This document shows, piece by piece, positions 35,206 to 43,771 of a stretch of 64,000 nucleotides of DNA. How positions within the stretch are numbered: the first letter of the stretch is position 1; each line of letters begins with the position of its first letter. The position numbers were made by a program, and so were the translations under genes. Location of the stretch: positions 1 to 64,000 of the forward strand of contig NZ_JMCC02000026.1 of the NCBI RefSeq assembly GCF_000737335.2, in the 5' to 3' direction. The notes under the pieces were generated by a model that saw nothing but the letters and a program-made list of their open reading frames with translations, ran no database searches and had not been told where the DNA came from. This DNA is from Enhygromyxa salina (GTDB lineage Bacteria; Myxococcota_A; Polyangia; Nannocystales; Nannocystaceae).

Positions 35206-37185
35206 GTGTCCTGGCACAGACCTCCCCGCGCGCTCAGGCTTCCGAACCACGGACCGGCAGCGCAATGGCTGTGCGCGGGTCCCCCCGTCCCAGGCGTCGT
35301 CCTGGAGTCCGGCCAGGCGCTGCGTGTGCTGCGTTCGGCGACCACCGGTCTGTCGTTTCGTCTGCGCAGCATCACCCAGTTCATGGCCGACGCCGGCCTC
35401 GGCAGCAACTTGCCGGGGACAGCGACCGACCAATGGCGCCGGATCGAGCGGTCCCTTCGCGTGGGGGCCATCTGCGTGGTCGAGCGGTCTCGCGAGCTGA
35501 GCCGCTACACCGACGAGCAGATCGTCGAACCCGATTCGTCACCCCCACCGGCTCCACCCGAGCCACTCGAACCGCTCGACCGCTCGCTCATCATCACGCG
35601 CTGTGATCCCGCCCTCGCCAGCGAACCGCTGCGGTTCACGTACCTCCTGCGCGAGCTCGCAGGCCGGCCTGTGACGCTCAGGGTCATCTCCGACAGCTTC
35701 CCGGGTCGCGTCGTCTACCAGCGCGCGCTCTCTCCAAGTGAGACGGCTGACGGAGCCCACAACGACACCTGGGATGGCCGCGTCACCCACCCAGGCGAGC
35801 AAGCCCCCCGTCGGCTCGCGGCGGAGTACGGCCCCTGCCTCCTCGAGCTCGAGCACAACTCGGTCTACCGCGACGAGGCGGGCTTCGTGATCGCGGAGCC
35901 CGACTACATCGTAGAGTTCGCAGATCTTCACTTCGCGACGAACCGCGAGCTCCTGCTGCCGCTGGCCGATCCGCCCGAACATCAGCCGGACACACCTCGA
36001 GCCGCCCCGCTGCATGTCATCGCCGCCGCGCTCGAATTCGCCGCCGACCACCCCGAGCGCGAAATTGTCGTCTACGGTCACACAGACACAGCCGGAGCCG
36101 CCGGTCACAACGACAACCTATCTGAGGAACGGGCCCGCACCGTCGCGCTCTACCTCGCTGGCGATCGGGAGGCCTGGGCCGCGCACGCTCAGGAGCATCA
36201 CCAGCGAGCGGACTTCAAGCGAGTCCACCGCTGGGCGGCCGAGCGCTTCGCCTGGGCGACCGACCCCGGCTCGCTCGGCAACGAGTGGAACGACGCCGCC
36301 AGGCGTGCACGCGCTGAATTCCGACGCCGCTGCAACGAGCTGCTCGGCACCGAGCTCGCCCAAGGCGTCAAACAGAACGTCAACGACTGGCTGGCGATCT
36401 TCGACCTGTATGATGTCGCGGTTTCCCGCTACCTCGAGTGCGAACCTCGACACCTCCCGGCCCTGCGAGCCGCGATCAGCTTCGCCGAGCCAGCGATCAT
36501 CAGCTGCGGAGAGCACTGGCCCGTGGTCATGCCGGATCAAGACGGCGTCACCGAGCGGCTCAACCGGCGAGTCGAGGTCATGTTCTTCCAGCCGGGCGAG
36601 CTGCCCGCCCAACACGGCGGCGAAGACCCGCCGGGTGATGAAATCTATGCCAGCGGCCGCTATCAGCAAGTGCGCCTTGGCACTGTCAGCTCCGACGAGG
36701 CCCTGCTGCGGATCACGCTACTCGACGAACACGCCGACCCCATGCCGAGCGCCAAGTACGAAGTGAACACACGTGCCGGCCCGTGGACCGGGGTCGCCGA
36801 TGCCGACGGCGTGGCCTCCATCCCCCGGGCGCTCGTCGACACGAGCATCAAGCTGCTCTGGGCCGCGCCCGACGACGAGCAACAGCGCTATTGGAGCAAC
36901 CACGACCTGGCGACGGACGGCGAGACCGACGAAGGCGTGCTCCGCCGGCTAGCGAACCTCGGGTTTGACGGATTTGGCGACCCCGAGCACGCGGTCATCA
37001 AGTTCCAACGCTTCTTGGGCATCCCGCCCACGGGCAAGTTCGAGGATGTAGCTGAGCTCGTGAACGACTGGTACGTCGCCGGCCGGCGCCCAGAGCCGAA
37101 CCCCGAGGACTACGACTGGCCCGAACAAGAGCCGGACGACCACGACCACGACCACGACCACGGCCACGACCACCACGGAGAATGA
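35206..37185 (+). CDS. OmpA-like/peptidoglycan-binding protein with His-Asp tail
   Basis: 659 residues from the GTG at 35206. There is no signal peptide or membrane helix. Residues about 1-75 have a LysM-like feel (VVLESGQALRVLR) but are not assignable; a Pro-rich hinge follows. Residues about 230-470 contain an OmpA-type peptidoglycan-binding fold: FATNRELLLPLAD, then VYGHTDTAGAAGHNDNLSEE with RARTVALYL, with a helical insert before NRRVEVMFF. Residues 470-580 are strand-rich. A PG_binding_1-like helix bundle (about 580-625; VIKFQRFLGIPPTGKF) precedes an HDHDHDHGHDHHGE metal-binding-looking tail. It heads a three-gene run with an amidase and a lipoprotein. Lack of export signal with two wall-binding domains suggests delivery by a contractile system; this is inference. 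Confidence 0.75.
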   Translation: MSWHRPPRALRLPNHGPAAQWLCAGPPVPGVVLESGQALRVLRSATTGLSFRLRSITQFMADAGLGSNLPGTATDQWRRIERSLRVGAICVVERSRELSRYTDEQIVEPDSSPPPAPPEPLEPLDRSLIITRCDPALASEPLRFTYLLRELAGRPVTLRVISDSFPGRVVYQRALSPSETADGAHNDTWDGRVTHPGEQAPRRLAAEYGPCLLELEHNSVYRDEAGFVIAEPDYIVEFADLHFATNRELLLPLADPPEHQPDTPRAAPLHVIAAALEFAADHPEREIVVYGHTDTAGAAGHNDNLSEERARTVALYLAGDREAWAAHAQEHHQRADFKRVHRWAAERFAWATDPGSLGNEWNDAARRARAEFRRRCNELLGTELAQGVKQNVNDWLAIFDLYDVAVSRYLECEPRHLPALRAAISFAEPAIISCGEHWPVVMPDQDGVTERLNRRVEVMFFQPGELPAQHGGEDPPGDEIYASGRYQQVRLGTVSSDEALLRITLLDEHADPMPSAKYEVNTRAGPWTGVADADGVASIPRALVDTSIKLLWAAPDDEQQRYWSNHDLATDGETDEGVLRRLANLGFDGFGDPEHAVIKFQRFLGIPPTGKFEDVAELVNDWYVAGRRPEPNPEDYDWPEQEPDDHDHDHDHGHDHHGE

Positions 37186-37192
37186 TCCCATC

Positions 37193-38935
37193 GTGAAAAA
37201 GAACCCGACGAGCACCGCGAAGAACGCAGGCACCGAAGTCGAGTGGTTCATGCGCTTTTGGCTTCCGGGCGCGTTCAAGGGGCGTTGGTCGACGCACCAG
37301 AACGCGCCCATTCGCCAGGTCACGTGTCGCATCATGGAGCCGCCCAACGCACCGAACAGCGACAAAATGATCGAACACTGGCGGCAGGACGAGATCGACG
37401 GGTCGACGGCGAACATCCAGCCCGGCCTCGACCGGCTGAAGCCAGGCCGCCTCTACCTCTTGGAGCTCGATGTACCCGCCGACAGCATGTATCGCTCCGC
37501 CGGACCCGCCGGGCCCGACACCGGGCGCGCCGAGGTCAACACGCTTCCGCCCAGGATCCACCCCAGCGACAACTTCGACTATCAAGTCCGCCCCGCCCGA
37601 TTCTGGTTCGAGGTCGAGGACGCGCCCGAAGCGAGTCCTACTGCAAAGCGGATCAGCGCCATGCACGACGAGGAGTACGAGCAGACACGCCCGCCCCCCG
37701 CTCGCCACCAACTCTTACCGACCGGCACGGGCGTCACCAATGTCGAGGTTGACTGGCGACCAGACTGGCTTCGCCGCGGGCGAAAAGACAACGATATTCA
37801 CATTCGGCCTGCCGGCAGCAACGAGATGAAAGACGGCAGGCCCACTCATATCGTGCTTCACTCGATCGGCATCCCACAGCTCGACAACGTCTCCAATATC
37901 GGGGCCGCGTTCATCGAGTTCTTTGAGAAGACGGGCAATGGAGGCGTTCACTACATCGTCGATGCCGATGGCCACGTCGTCAAGATGTGCCCCGAGAGTC
38001 GCGCGCTCCACCATGCCGACACCGCATTTTGGCGAGGTACGAAGTCAATAAACTCGCATGCGATTGGCATTGAGCACGGATGGAGCTCGCCGCCGGATGC
38101 CAACCCCAAGCAGCAGATGCGCGCGGTTCGAAACCTCTTGCAGGCGCTCAAGGCTGCATTTGGAATCGATGGCCGCAACATCGCGGGCCACGGAGAAGTT
38201 CGCTGCATCGGCGAAAGTGAGGCGTCCCTGAGCACGGCGCTCTACACCGCGCCGGCGAACCGAACCCAGGAGCAAAAGGAGTTGGTCAAGAGGATCGAGG
38301 ATAAGAAGCGCGACGCGCTGGTTGCCAGGAATGACCACTACCGAGAAAAGGGTCAGACCAGCAAGATACTCACGGATGCTCAGATTGCCCAGAAGGTGGC
38401 GGCACATCTAAGGTCCGCCAAGCTCAGCTATGAGTATGATTTCTCGTGGGGGTTGGCGCTACACCCGAGCGCGCGGTTGGTGACATGCCCGGGTCCGTAC
38501 TTTGGGTGGGCTTACTTGGCGGCCCGAGGGGTCGTGCCGGATCCGACACTCGTTGAGTTGCCCGACGATTGGCATCAGTCTGCCTACTCTGGCATCTTTG
38601 GCCATAGCGAAGCGATTTCTCTGCGCATTGGAGATAATGACTTAGCACAGGTGTGGAACGGAAAACCTCAGCCGGACATCTTGGGCAGCCCGATCTTGGA
38701 ACTGCACGAGGACCTCCGCTTCATCGGATACACCATTCCGACCGACCCGACCCAGGCAAATGGAAGCGGTCATGTCTTTTCGAAGATGCTAGAGATGGCC
38801 ATCAAGGCATTCAGGACTCGGTACATGCAGGACCCCCGGCCCAAAATCACAACGAAGCCCGCCTACGGCCAGGTGGACAAAGCTACCGCCGCGATGGTTC
38901 GTCGCGTTCGTTTGGCCTACGAGGAGTCCGTATGA
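37193..38935 (+). CDS. N-acetylmuramoyl-L-alanine amidase, putative delivered effector
   Basis: 580 residues from the GTG at 37193, 7 bp after the OmpA-like gene. No signal peptide. Residues about 1-200 are an unassigned N-terminal domain. Residues about 215-350 match the amidase_2/PGRP fold: THIVLHSIGIPQ (zinc His), GGVHYIVDADGHVVKM, NSHAIGIEHGW and IAGHGEVRCIGE (second His). The third zinc ligand is not certain; a Cys lies 5 residues after the His instead of the usual 8. A helical insert and a C-terminal peptidoglycan-binding-like bundle (about 515-580; AIKAFRTRYM) follow. It would cleave the MurNAc-L-Ala bond. The second half looks less GC-rich than neighbouring genes. The stop overlaps the next ATG, as expected for toxin and immunity partners. 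Confidence 0.8.
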   Translation: MKKNPTSTAKNAGTEVEWFMRFWLPGAFKGRWSTHQNAPIRQVTCRIMEPPNAPNSDKMIEHWRQDEIDGSTANIQPGLDRLKPGRLYLLELDVPADSMYRSAGPAGPDTGRAEVNTLPPRIHPSDNFDYQVRPARFWFEVEDAPEASPTAKRISAMHDEEYEQTRPPPARHQLLPTGTGVTNVEVDWRPDWLRRGRKDNDIHIRPAGSNEMKDGRPTHIVLHSIGIPQLDNVSNIGAAFIEFFEKTGNGGVHYIVDADGHVVKMCPESRALHHADTAFWRGTKSINSHAIGIEHGWSSPPDANPKQQMRAVRNLLQALKAAFGIDGRNIAGHGEVRCIGESEASLSTALYTAPANRTQEQKELVKRIEDKKRDALVARNDHYREKGQTSKILTDAQIAQKVAAHLRSAKLSYEYDFSWGLALHPSARLVTCPGPYFGWAYLAARGVVPDPTLVELPDDWHQSAYSGIFGHSEAISLRIGDNDLAQVWNGKPQPDILGSPILELHEDLRFIGYTIPTDPTQANGSGHVFSKMLEMAIKAFRTRYMQDPRPKITTKPAYGQVDKATAAMVRRVRLAYEESV

Positions 38936-40233
38936 ACTCCACCCGAGCGATGGGCTCGCTTCTGATTTTGCTCGCATCCAGTGCGTGTGCCAGCCGGTCT
39001 GGCGCCAATCCGGCACCACAGGCAAAGCAAGAACAGACGCCGGACACACCACCTGCGGAGACGGCCTCCAGCCCGGCGTGGCGTGACCTAGCCGACTGGA
39101 ACATCGACTTTGCCCCGCCGGCAGCGAAGGACTTGTCGAAGCTTCCCCCGCCCCCTTCCAAGTTCCCCGAGGAGGCCGACGGTGTGCGCATGCAAGTGGA
39201 CGGCCTGGATCGAAATAGTGGGCCTATGAGGGAGAGGTATTGCGCCGCTGGTCCACACGTTCCCTTGGCATGCGCGTACACCAAGGAGAGCCCAGCAGGT
39301 CACCTGATCCGAGGCTATCGCGCTGAGTATATCGGTGGTCACATGTCCGCCCTCGCCTACATCGAACCCGATGGGAGCGTCCGGAACACAATGCGCTGCC
39401 TGCGCGATTCGGCCAAAAGGGTCATTCTGCAAGAGTTCCAAACTCACAGTTCCGGGTCTTACTGGCGCGTTTCAATCTATCAGGAATCCTATGACCAACG
39501 CGGCGCACTCGTGCTGTCCGAGGAGACTGTGCAGGAGAGGGGGCACCCTTCCACCACGATCGAATCGAGCGAGGCCGTTACCTACTTCTACCAGTTGATT
39601 GATGATGGTGTCCACGTCGTGTCGCAGATTCGGTATGAGACGGACGAACATCTCGACAACTCCCGAGACCCCCACGCGCTCACTGTCCTCGTACTCGATA
39701 GCATCGTCGAGTACCAGTGGGATGGCGACCGCATCACTCGAACCGACAGGTTCAACGCGGATGGTTCTTGGGACTCGACTTGGGTCTATACCTGGGTCGA
39801 CGACTTGCTCCGGGTCGACAGCATCTCAGCCGACTACCGTGACACGGCCTCGCTCGGAACCGCCGACGACATCTATCAACGCAAGGGACCCAGCGACTAC
39901 GTCCCGCTGTTCAGTTCACCAAACGAGCACTGGGAGTACTCGACCGCCAACGGGGTCGAGACAGTCACCAAGTTCGCGGGGGAGCTACCCATCGAGCGCA
40001 AGCGATTCGAGGTCGTCGACGGCTACAAGCGCACCCTGACTGTCGAGCGGATTCTCCCCGAGGTCTTGGGCTTGGCCATGGTCGAGGTCTGGGATTGGAG
40101 CGTCGACGGTCGGGCCGTCGTCAACCGCCACGATGGCCGCGAGGTCATCTTGTTCGACTGCTCGAACGAGCCGCCGATCGAGAGCCTCATTCACCCGAAC
40201 GCTCCGCCGCCAGCGCGGCCCGTCCAACGATGA
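38932..40233 (+). CDS. Lipoprotein, candidate immunity partner of the amidase
   Basis: 433 residues from the ATG at 38932, which overlaps the amidase TGA (ATGA). Signal peptide and lipobox: LLILLASSAC. An Ala/Pro/Glu linker leads to a large strand-rich body containing VSIYQESYDQRGALVLSEET, VEYQWDGDRITRTDRF and VYTWVDDLLRVDS. These are YD/RHS-like single repeats seen in many uncharacterised lipoproteins with 'W..D...' hairpins. Tight coupling to an amidase and a periplasm-facing lipid anchor fit a protein that protects its own cell wall, but no immunity family is recognised, so this is inference from context. Alternative: a structural surface lipoprotein. Composition is lower in GC than the flanking lipoprotein genes. 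Confidence 0.65.
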   Translation: MNSTRAMGSLLILLASSACASRSGANPAPQAKQEQTPDTPPAETASSPAWRDLADWNIDFAPPAAKDLSKLPPPPSKFPEEADGVRMQVDGLDRNSGPMRERYCAAGPHVPLACAYTKESPAGHLIRGYRAEYIGGHMSALAYIEPDGSVRNTMRCLRDSAKRVILQEFQTHSSGSYWRVSIYQESYDQRGALVLSEETVQERGHPSTTIESSEAVTYFYQLIDDGVHVVSQIRYETDEHLDNSRDPHALTVLVLDSIVEYQWDGDRITRTDRFNADGSWDSTWVYTWVDDLLRVDSISADYRDTASLGTADDIYQRKGPSDYVPLFSSPNEHWEYSTANGVETVTKFAGELPIERKRFEVVDGYKRTLTVERILPEVLGLAMVEVWDWSVDGRAVVNRHDGREVILFDCSNEPPIESLIHPNAPPPARPVQR

Positions 40234-40553
40234 CCGCCACATCGACTTCGAACGAGGTGACGCGGTAGTCGTGTTGTTCTGTTCTTTAACGGGTCGGATG
40301 CGCCTGCCTGCGCGAATTCAAACTTGTCGCCGCGCTGGGCTGGCTGAACCTCGAGCGCACCCCGCGGTAGCCGCGGGCGGGCCGGTCGGGGTCGACCCCC
40401 GGCTTTGACGTGGGAAATGGGACGTGGATGAGATCCTAGTCAGCTGATTCGGTGATTCGCGCGATCCACCCATAGTAAATCGCGTCATTTACGCTCTCGC
40501 TAGCACAGTGAACATTCCAGGGATCCGAGAACGGTTTCGAGTACTGTCGCCTG
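40234..40553. other. Intergenic region, 320 bp
   Basis: No gene seen. A 7-bp inverted repeat, CCCGCGG-TAG-CCGCGGG, around 40361-40377 could be a weak terminator for the upstream operon; no T-run follows. The part from about 40440 to the next ATG is visibly richer in A and T than the surroundings and probably contains the promoter for the Cys-rich/fibrinogen-like gene. Confidence 0.4.
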
Positions 40554-42182
40554 ATGAAAAAATGGCAAGGCTCCTCACTAACTCTCTCCATCGCAGTGCT
40601 CACCGGCCTTGTCGGATGCCCGAGCGATGACGCGGTCGTGACGGACACGGGCACCACGTCCACGGAGTCTGGCGACGGCGACGGCGACGGCGACCCAACC
40701 GGCGACGGCGACGGCGACCCGTCCGGCGACGGCGACGGCGACCCGTCCGGCGACGGCGACGGAGATCCGTCCGGAGGCTGTGGTGACGGCGCCGTCGACC
40801 CTGGCGAAGAGTGCGACGACGGCAACCCCGTCGACACCGACGAGTGTTCCAACGCCTGCACGCTGCCGGTCTGCGGTGACGGCATCATGCAGGCCGACGA
40901 GGAATGTGACGACGGCAACGCCTCGAACGAGGACGCGTGCGTCGAAGGCTGCCTCGCGGCGACCTGCGGCGATGGCTACGTGGGCCCGGGCGAGGGCTGC
41001 GACGACGCCAACGCCGTTGACGACGACGCGTGCTCCAACGCTTGCATGCTCGCGGGCTGCGGCGACGGAGTGGTGCAGATGGGCGAGGGCTGCGACGACG
41101 GCAACATGGACGACACCGACGACTGCCCGTCGACCTGCCAGCCGGCCAGCTGCGGCGACGGCTTCGTGTGGCTCGACAACGAGGCCTGCGACGACGGCAA
41201 CGCCGAGAACACCGACGACTGCCTCGACACCTGCGAGGCTGCGACCTGCGGCGACACCTTCGTGTGGGAGAACAACGAAGAGTGCGACGACGGCAACATG
41301 GACGACACCGACGACTGCGTTGGCATGTGCCTGACCCCGGTCTGCGGCGACGGCTTCGTGTGGGCCGGCAACGAGGAGTGCGACGACGGCAACAACGACA
41401 ACAATGACGGCTGCGCGTCCGACTGCACCTCCGAGATCACCGCGAACTGCAAGGACATCCTGGCCCAGAATCAGAACGCGACCAACGGCATGTACATGAT
41501 CGATCCCGACGGCGACGGCGGCGTCGATCCATTTCAGGTCTACTGTGACATGACGACCGACGGCGGTGGCTGGACGTTGATCCTCAACCGGCGCGTGGAC
41601 TCCGACAATATCGGCCAGCCAGATCTGGACGCGACGCTTGGCGTGCCCGATGCCCCGCGCGCGACCAACTGGCAATTCAACATCGATCTGTTCTGGTCCG
41701 CCGCGACCGAGGTCGTGTTCGCCGATAAAGAGAACGCCGACTGCCAGGATTGCGCAATTAGCAACTACGACTCGGCGATCAAGGTGGCCAAGCCCAACGC
41801 CATGGCGTGGGACAAGACCTGCAACCAATTGTCGGTGTCGGTGACCTACACCAAGCTCGTCGGCCCCCAGCCCAACGGCGATCTCGCCTACCAGTGCGCT
41901 GCCAGCCTGGGTTGGGGCAACTGTGCCGGCAGCGTCTGCCACTACGGAACGCACTGGCAGAACACGTCGAGCAACGGTAGCTGGTCACAGAACCAAGAGA
42001 CCGAGTTGCACTTCCCGTCGGTCTACTCGAGCTACGCGATGTACGGGGACGTGAACAACTCGCCAAGCGCGTGGTGCCGGAGTTGCGGCGGTGGCTTGGC
42101 GGGGACGCTCAACCAGTCCACGACTTGCTGCAGCTCCCAGCAGAACAACGCGCGGTCTCGCTGGACCATCTGGGTCCGCTGA
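40554..42182 (+). CDS. Cys-rich (DUF4215) repeat lipoprotein with fibrinogen-like head
   Basis: 542 residues from the ATG at 40554. Lipobox VLTGLVGC, then a Thr/Ser and GDGDGDP linker to about residue 75. Residues about 78-300 hold seven Myxococcus-type Cys-rich repeats, each like CGDGIMQADEECDDGNASN...C...C. Residues about 305-542 are a fibrinogen C-terminal-like domain: NCKDILAQNQNATNGMYMID, YCDMTTDGGGWTLILNRR, and SRWTIWVR at the end. Bacterial fibrinogen-like domains usually bind glycans or acetylated ligands. The protein is therefore probably an adhesin on a disulphide-stiffened stalk. It resembles the gene at 61196-62563 in stalk but not in head. Likely monocistronic: 320 bp upstream and 259 bp downstream are non-coding. 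Confidence 0.88.
   Translation: MKKWQGSSLTLSIAVLTGLVGCPSDDAVVTDTGTTSTESGDGDGDGDPTGDGDGDPSGDGDGDPSGDGDGDPSGGCGDGAVDPGEECDDGNPVDTDECSNACTLPVCGDGIMQADEECDDGNASNEDACVEGCLAATCGDGYVGPGEGCDDANAVDDDACSNACMLAGCGDGVVQMGEGCDDGNMDDTDDCPSTCQPASCGDGFVWLDNEACDDGNAENTDDCLDTCEAATCGDTFVWENNEECDDGNMDDTDDCVGMCLTPVCGDGFVWAGNEECDDGNNDNNDGCASDCTSEITANCKDILAQNQNATNGMYMIDPDGDGGVDPFQVYCDMTTDGGGWTLILNRRVDSDNIGQPDLDATLGVPDAPRATNWQFNIDLFWSAATEVVFADKENADCQDCAISNYDSAIKVAKPNAMAWDKTCNQLSVSVTYTKLVGPQPNGDLAYQCAASLGWGNCAGSVCHYGTHWQNTSSNGSWSQNQETELHFPSVYSSYAMYGDVNNSPSAWCRSCGGGLAGTLNQSTTCCSSQQNNARSRWTIWVR
40671..40774 (+). repeat. Gly-Asp linker repeat array
   Basis: 24-bp units of the type ggcgacggcgacggcgacccg plus tcc encoding GDGDGDPS, about four tandem units between lipobox and first Cys-rich repeat. 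Confidence 0.85.
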
Positions 42183-42441
42183 GCTGCGTCGAGCTGACGA
42201 CCCCCGCAGGCGAGTCAGGTGTCTGTGGGGGCGTGGGTGCCCTCGGGCGAAGACTCGCAGGCGCGTGAGTAGGGCGTGGCAGGCGACGTTGGCGTAGCGC
42301 CCCGAGCAGGAGTGGCCTCCCGCGCGCCCGATGTCTGATCTGATCGACATGGCTCGCCGAACCCTGTGTCTCGGCACGCCATGCCGATCAGCGTAAAATA
42401 TTGCGTTTGCCCCAATATGCCGCCTGCATAGTCTTTCCGGC

Positions 42442-42996
42442 ATGCTGACACACACGATATTGTTCCTGGCTCTCTCCTCCGATCCTGCGTTCCAGCCGCC
42501 ACCTGTCGCGGTCGCGGACGAGTACATCAGCCCCGAGGGTCACCGCACCCGCTGGGCTTCGGTGACGTACACGCTGCCAGATGGACAGATCGCCGAGGTT
42601 GTCATGATCGCCGACGACGCCAACCGCGGTGACGGCTACGTGTACGTCGAAGGCGAGGCCGTCGTGCATTCGAGCTGGAACGAGACAGGCGGCGTTCATA
42701 CCTGGACATCAAGCGCCCCAGGGGCCAGCGCACAGGCTCTCGCGGCGCTCACCAGCTTACCTGGCGAGGCAGGTGACGAGCTGTTTGACGCGTTCACTAC
42801 CGACTCTGAAGCGTTCAAATGCAGTGAATGGGGCAAGAAGGTCCTCAACGCGAGTCGCTATATTTGGGCAGGGGTGGTGGGGGCCGGTATGGCCGCATGT
42901 TGTGTGGCTGGTGGACCCGCGTGCATTCCGTGCGCTGGCGGGCTGGCGGCCGTGGGGCTGTATGGCGATGACCAACTCACAGATTACGGCGAGTGA
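42442..42996 (+). CDS. Small secreted protein with Gly/Cys-rich hydrophobic C-terminus
   Basis: 184 residues. A short hydrophobic N-terminus (MLTHTILFLALSSDPAF) looks like a signal peptide. Residues about 25-100 are strand-rich. The tail (about 138-178) is a hydrophobic Gly/Ala/Cys segment, GVVGAGMAACCVAGGPACIP then CAGGLAAVGLYG, like the cysteine-paired cores of some secreted peptide bacteriocins (halocin C8-like or similar), though I cannot assign a family. The next gene starts inside its 3' end and encodes a two-helix membrane protein. The pair could be a precursor and its immunity protein; equally the tail could simply be a membrane anchor. The upstream 259 bp (42183-42441) hold no gene; AT-rich sequence near 42395-42440 may be its promoter. 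Confidence 0.55.
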   Translation: MLTHTILFLALSSDPAFQPPPVAVADEYISPEGHRTRWASVTYTLPDGQIAEVVMIADDANRGDGYVYVEGEAVVHSSWNETGGVHTWTSSAPGASAQALAALTSLPGEAGDELFDAFTTDSEAFKCSEWGKKVLNASRYIWAGVVGAGMAACCVAGGPACIPCAGGLAAVGLYGDDQLTDYGE

Positions 42997-43201
42997 TCCG
43001 CCGGGGCGGCTGGCCGTGCTCCGTGGGGCGATCTCGCGGCATTGGAACGTGATCCGTGCGCTGGGGATCGGTGTCGCGGGGGCGGTGCTGATCGTGTTGG
43101 GTGGTGTCGCAGGGTCTCCGCTGCTGACCGGGTTGGTGTTCGCCGCGGGGGTTGGCGTGCTGCTGGCGATTGAGCGCGCCGTCCGACGTCACCGCGGGTG
43201 A
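42968..43201 (+). CDS. Small two-helix membrane protein
   Basis: 77 residues from the ATG at 42968, overlapping the end of the preceding gene by 29 bp in another frame. After a polar start (MTNSQITASDPPGRLAVLRG) come two hydrophobic helices (IRALGIGVAGAVLIVLGGVA and LLTGLVFAAGVGVLLAIE) and a basic tail (RAVRRHRG), so it is an inner-membrane protein with the tail probably cytoplasmic. No family recognised. Close overlap with the secreted Gly/Cys-rich protein suggests that the two act together, for example as an immunity or export helper. The same frame is open further upstream, but that portion is antisense-like shadow of the preceding gene. Confidence 0.5.
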   Translation: MTNSQITASDPPGRLAVLRGAISRHWNVIRALGIGVAGAVLIVLGGVAGSPLLTGLVFAAGVGVLLAIERAVRRHRG

Positions 43202-43302
43202 TCTCCGCCCGCGACGACGCTCGAGCGGGTCACCCTCATCCCGCATGACGACAACTCCCGGGGCGCCTCAGTCCGGCCGGCCCCCAAGCCCCCAGGATGC
43301 TC

Positions 43303-43476
43303 ATGCCCGCCAGTGACTACGCCCTGTCCCGCATCCTCGAAGTCCTCGCGCCATTCGACGCGCCTGTGTACTTCGCGCTATTCACCGACCTCGACGCTTC
43401 CGTGTTTCCGCTGCTCCCTGGGAGTTGGAGGTCGTCGCTTTCAATCGGCGTTGAGATCGTTTGTAGGATCACCTGA
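43303..43476 (+). CDS. Possible small ORF or gene remnant, 57 residues
   Basis: ATG at 43303 with AGGA about 7 bases upstream, reading MPASDYALSRILEVLAPFDA then PVYFALFTDLDASVFPLLPG and a short tail to TGA at 43476. The N-terminal 40 residues look like a real amphipathic fold; the last 15 (SWRSSLSIGVEIVC) do not, which suggests a frameshifted stub. No family recognised. It is convergent with the MafI-like gene, 28 bp apart. Confidence 0.35.
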   Translation: MPASDYALSRILEVLAPFDAPVYFALFTDLDASVFPLLPGSWRSSLSIGVEIVCRIT

Positions 43477-43504
43477 AGGTCGCCAGCCCTCGTCGCCTGT
43501 GCAG

Positions 43505-43771
43505 CTACCCTGACCCGCCTTCGGCGACCTGCTTGCGGAGGAACTGGAACCGCTCTTTCGGCAAGCCCATACCGACAGCGATCTCCTCGAACCTGTCGCA
43601 CTCGGCGCTCGCTACCGTTACCCCCTCGTCGCAGAGCTTTTCCGCAAGCACCTCGAGTGCGAGCCCCGACTCGTTGTGGTCCAGATACTCCAGCGCGTCT
43701 GCGAGGATCGTTGCGTCGAGGCGTCCCACGAAACGGGATCCTAGGGTTCGAATATCGCTTGCGATGTCCAT
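43505..43771 (-). CDS. MafI-like immunity protein
   Basis: An 88-residue acidic, all-helical protein (ATG at 43771 with a strong GAGGAA ribosome site). The signature LDATILADALEYLDHNESGL, then ALEVLAEKLCDEGVTV and an ending helix with FEEIAVGMGL, matches by eye the MafI-type immunity family (pattern 'eyl.HgE..LAlE.L...l.e..v'). MafI proteins neutralise C-terminal nuclease tips of MafB and other polymorphic toxins. The sequence just upstream on the same strand (43772-44017) is the degraded C-terminus of such a toxin, in the classic toxin-then-immunity order. With no intact partner here it may be an orphan protecting against related strains. Composition is lower in GC than in flanking housekeeping genes. 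Confidence 0.7.
   Translation of the reverse strand: MDIASDIRTLGSRFVGRLDATILADALEYLDHNESGLALEVLAEKLCDEGVTVASAECDRFEEIAVGMGLPKERFQFLRKQVAEGGSG

Noticed and set aside
37193..38935. Amidase as an endolysin of a prophage
   Set aside because: No holin, tail, capsid or integrase genes are nearby and it is coupled to an OmpA-like gene and a lipoprotein gene.
42183..42441. Possible tRNA or small RNA in the gap after the fibrinogen-like gene
   Set aside because: Short inverted segments exist but no cloverleaf, T-loop or conserved ends could be built; only AT-rich promoter-like sequence near the right end is visible.
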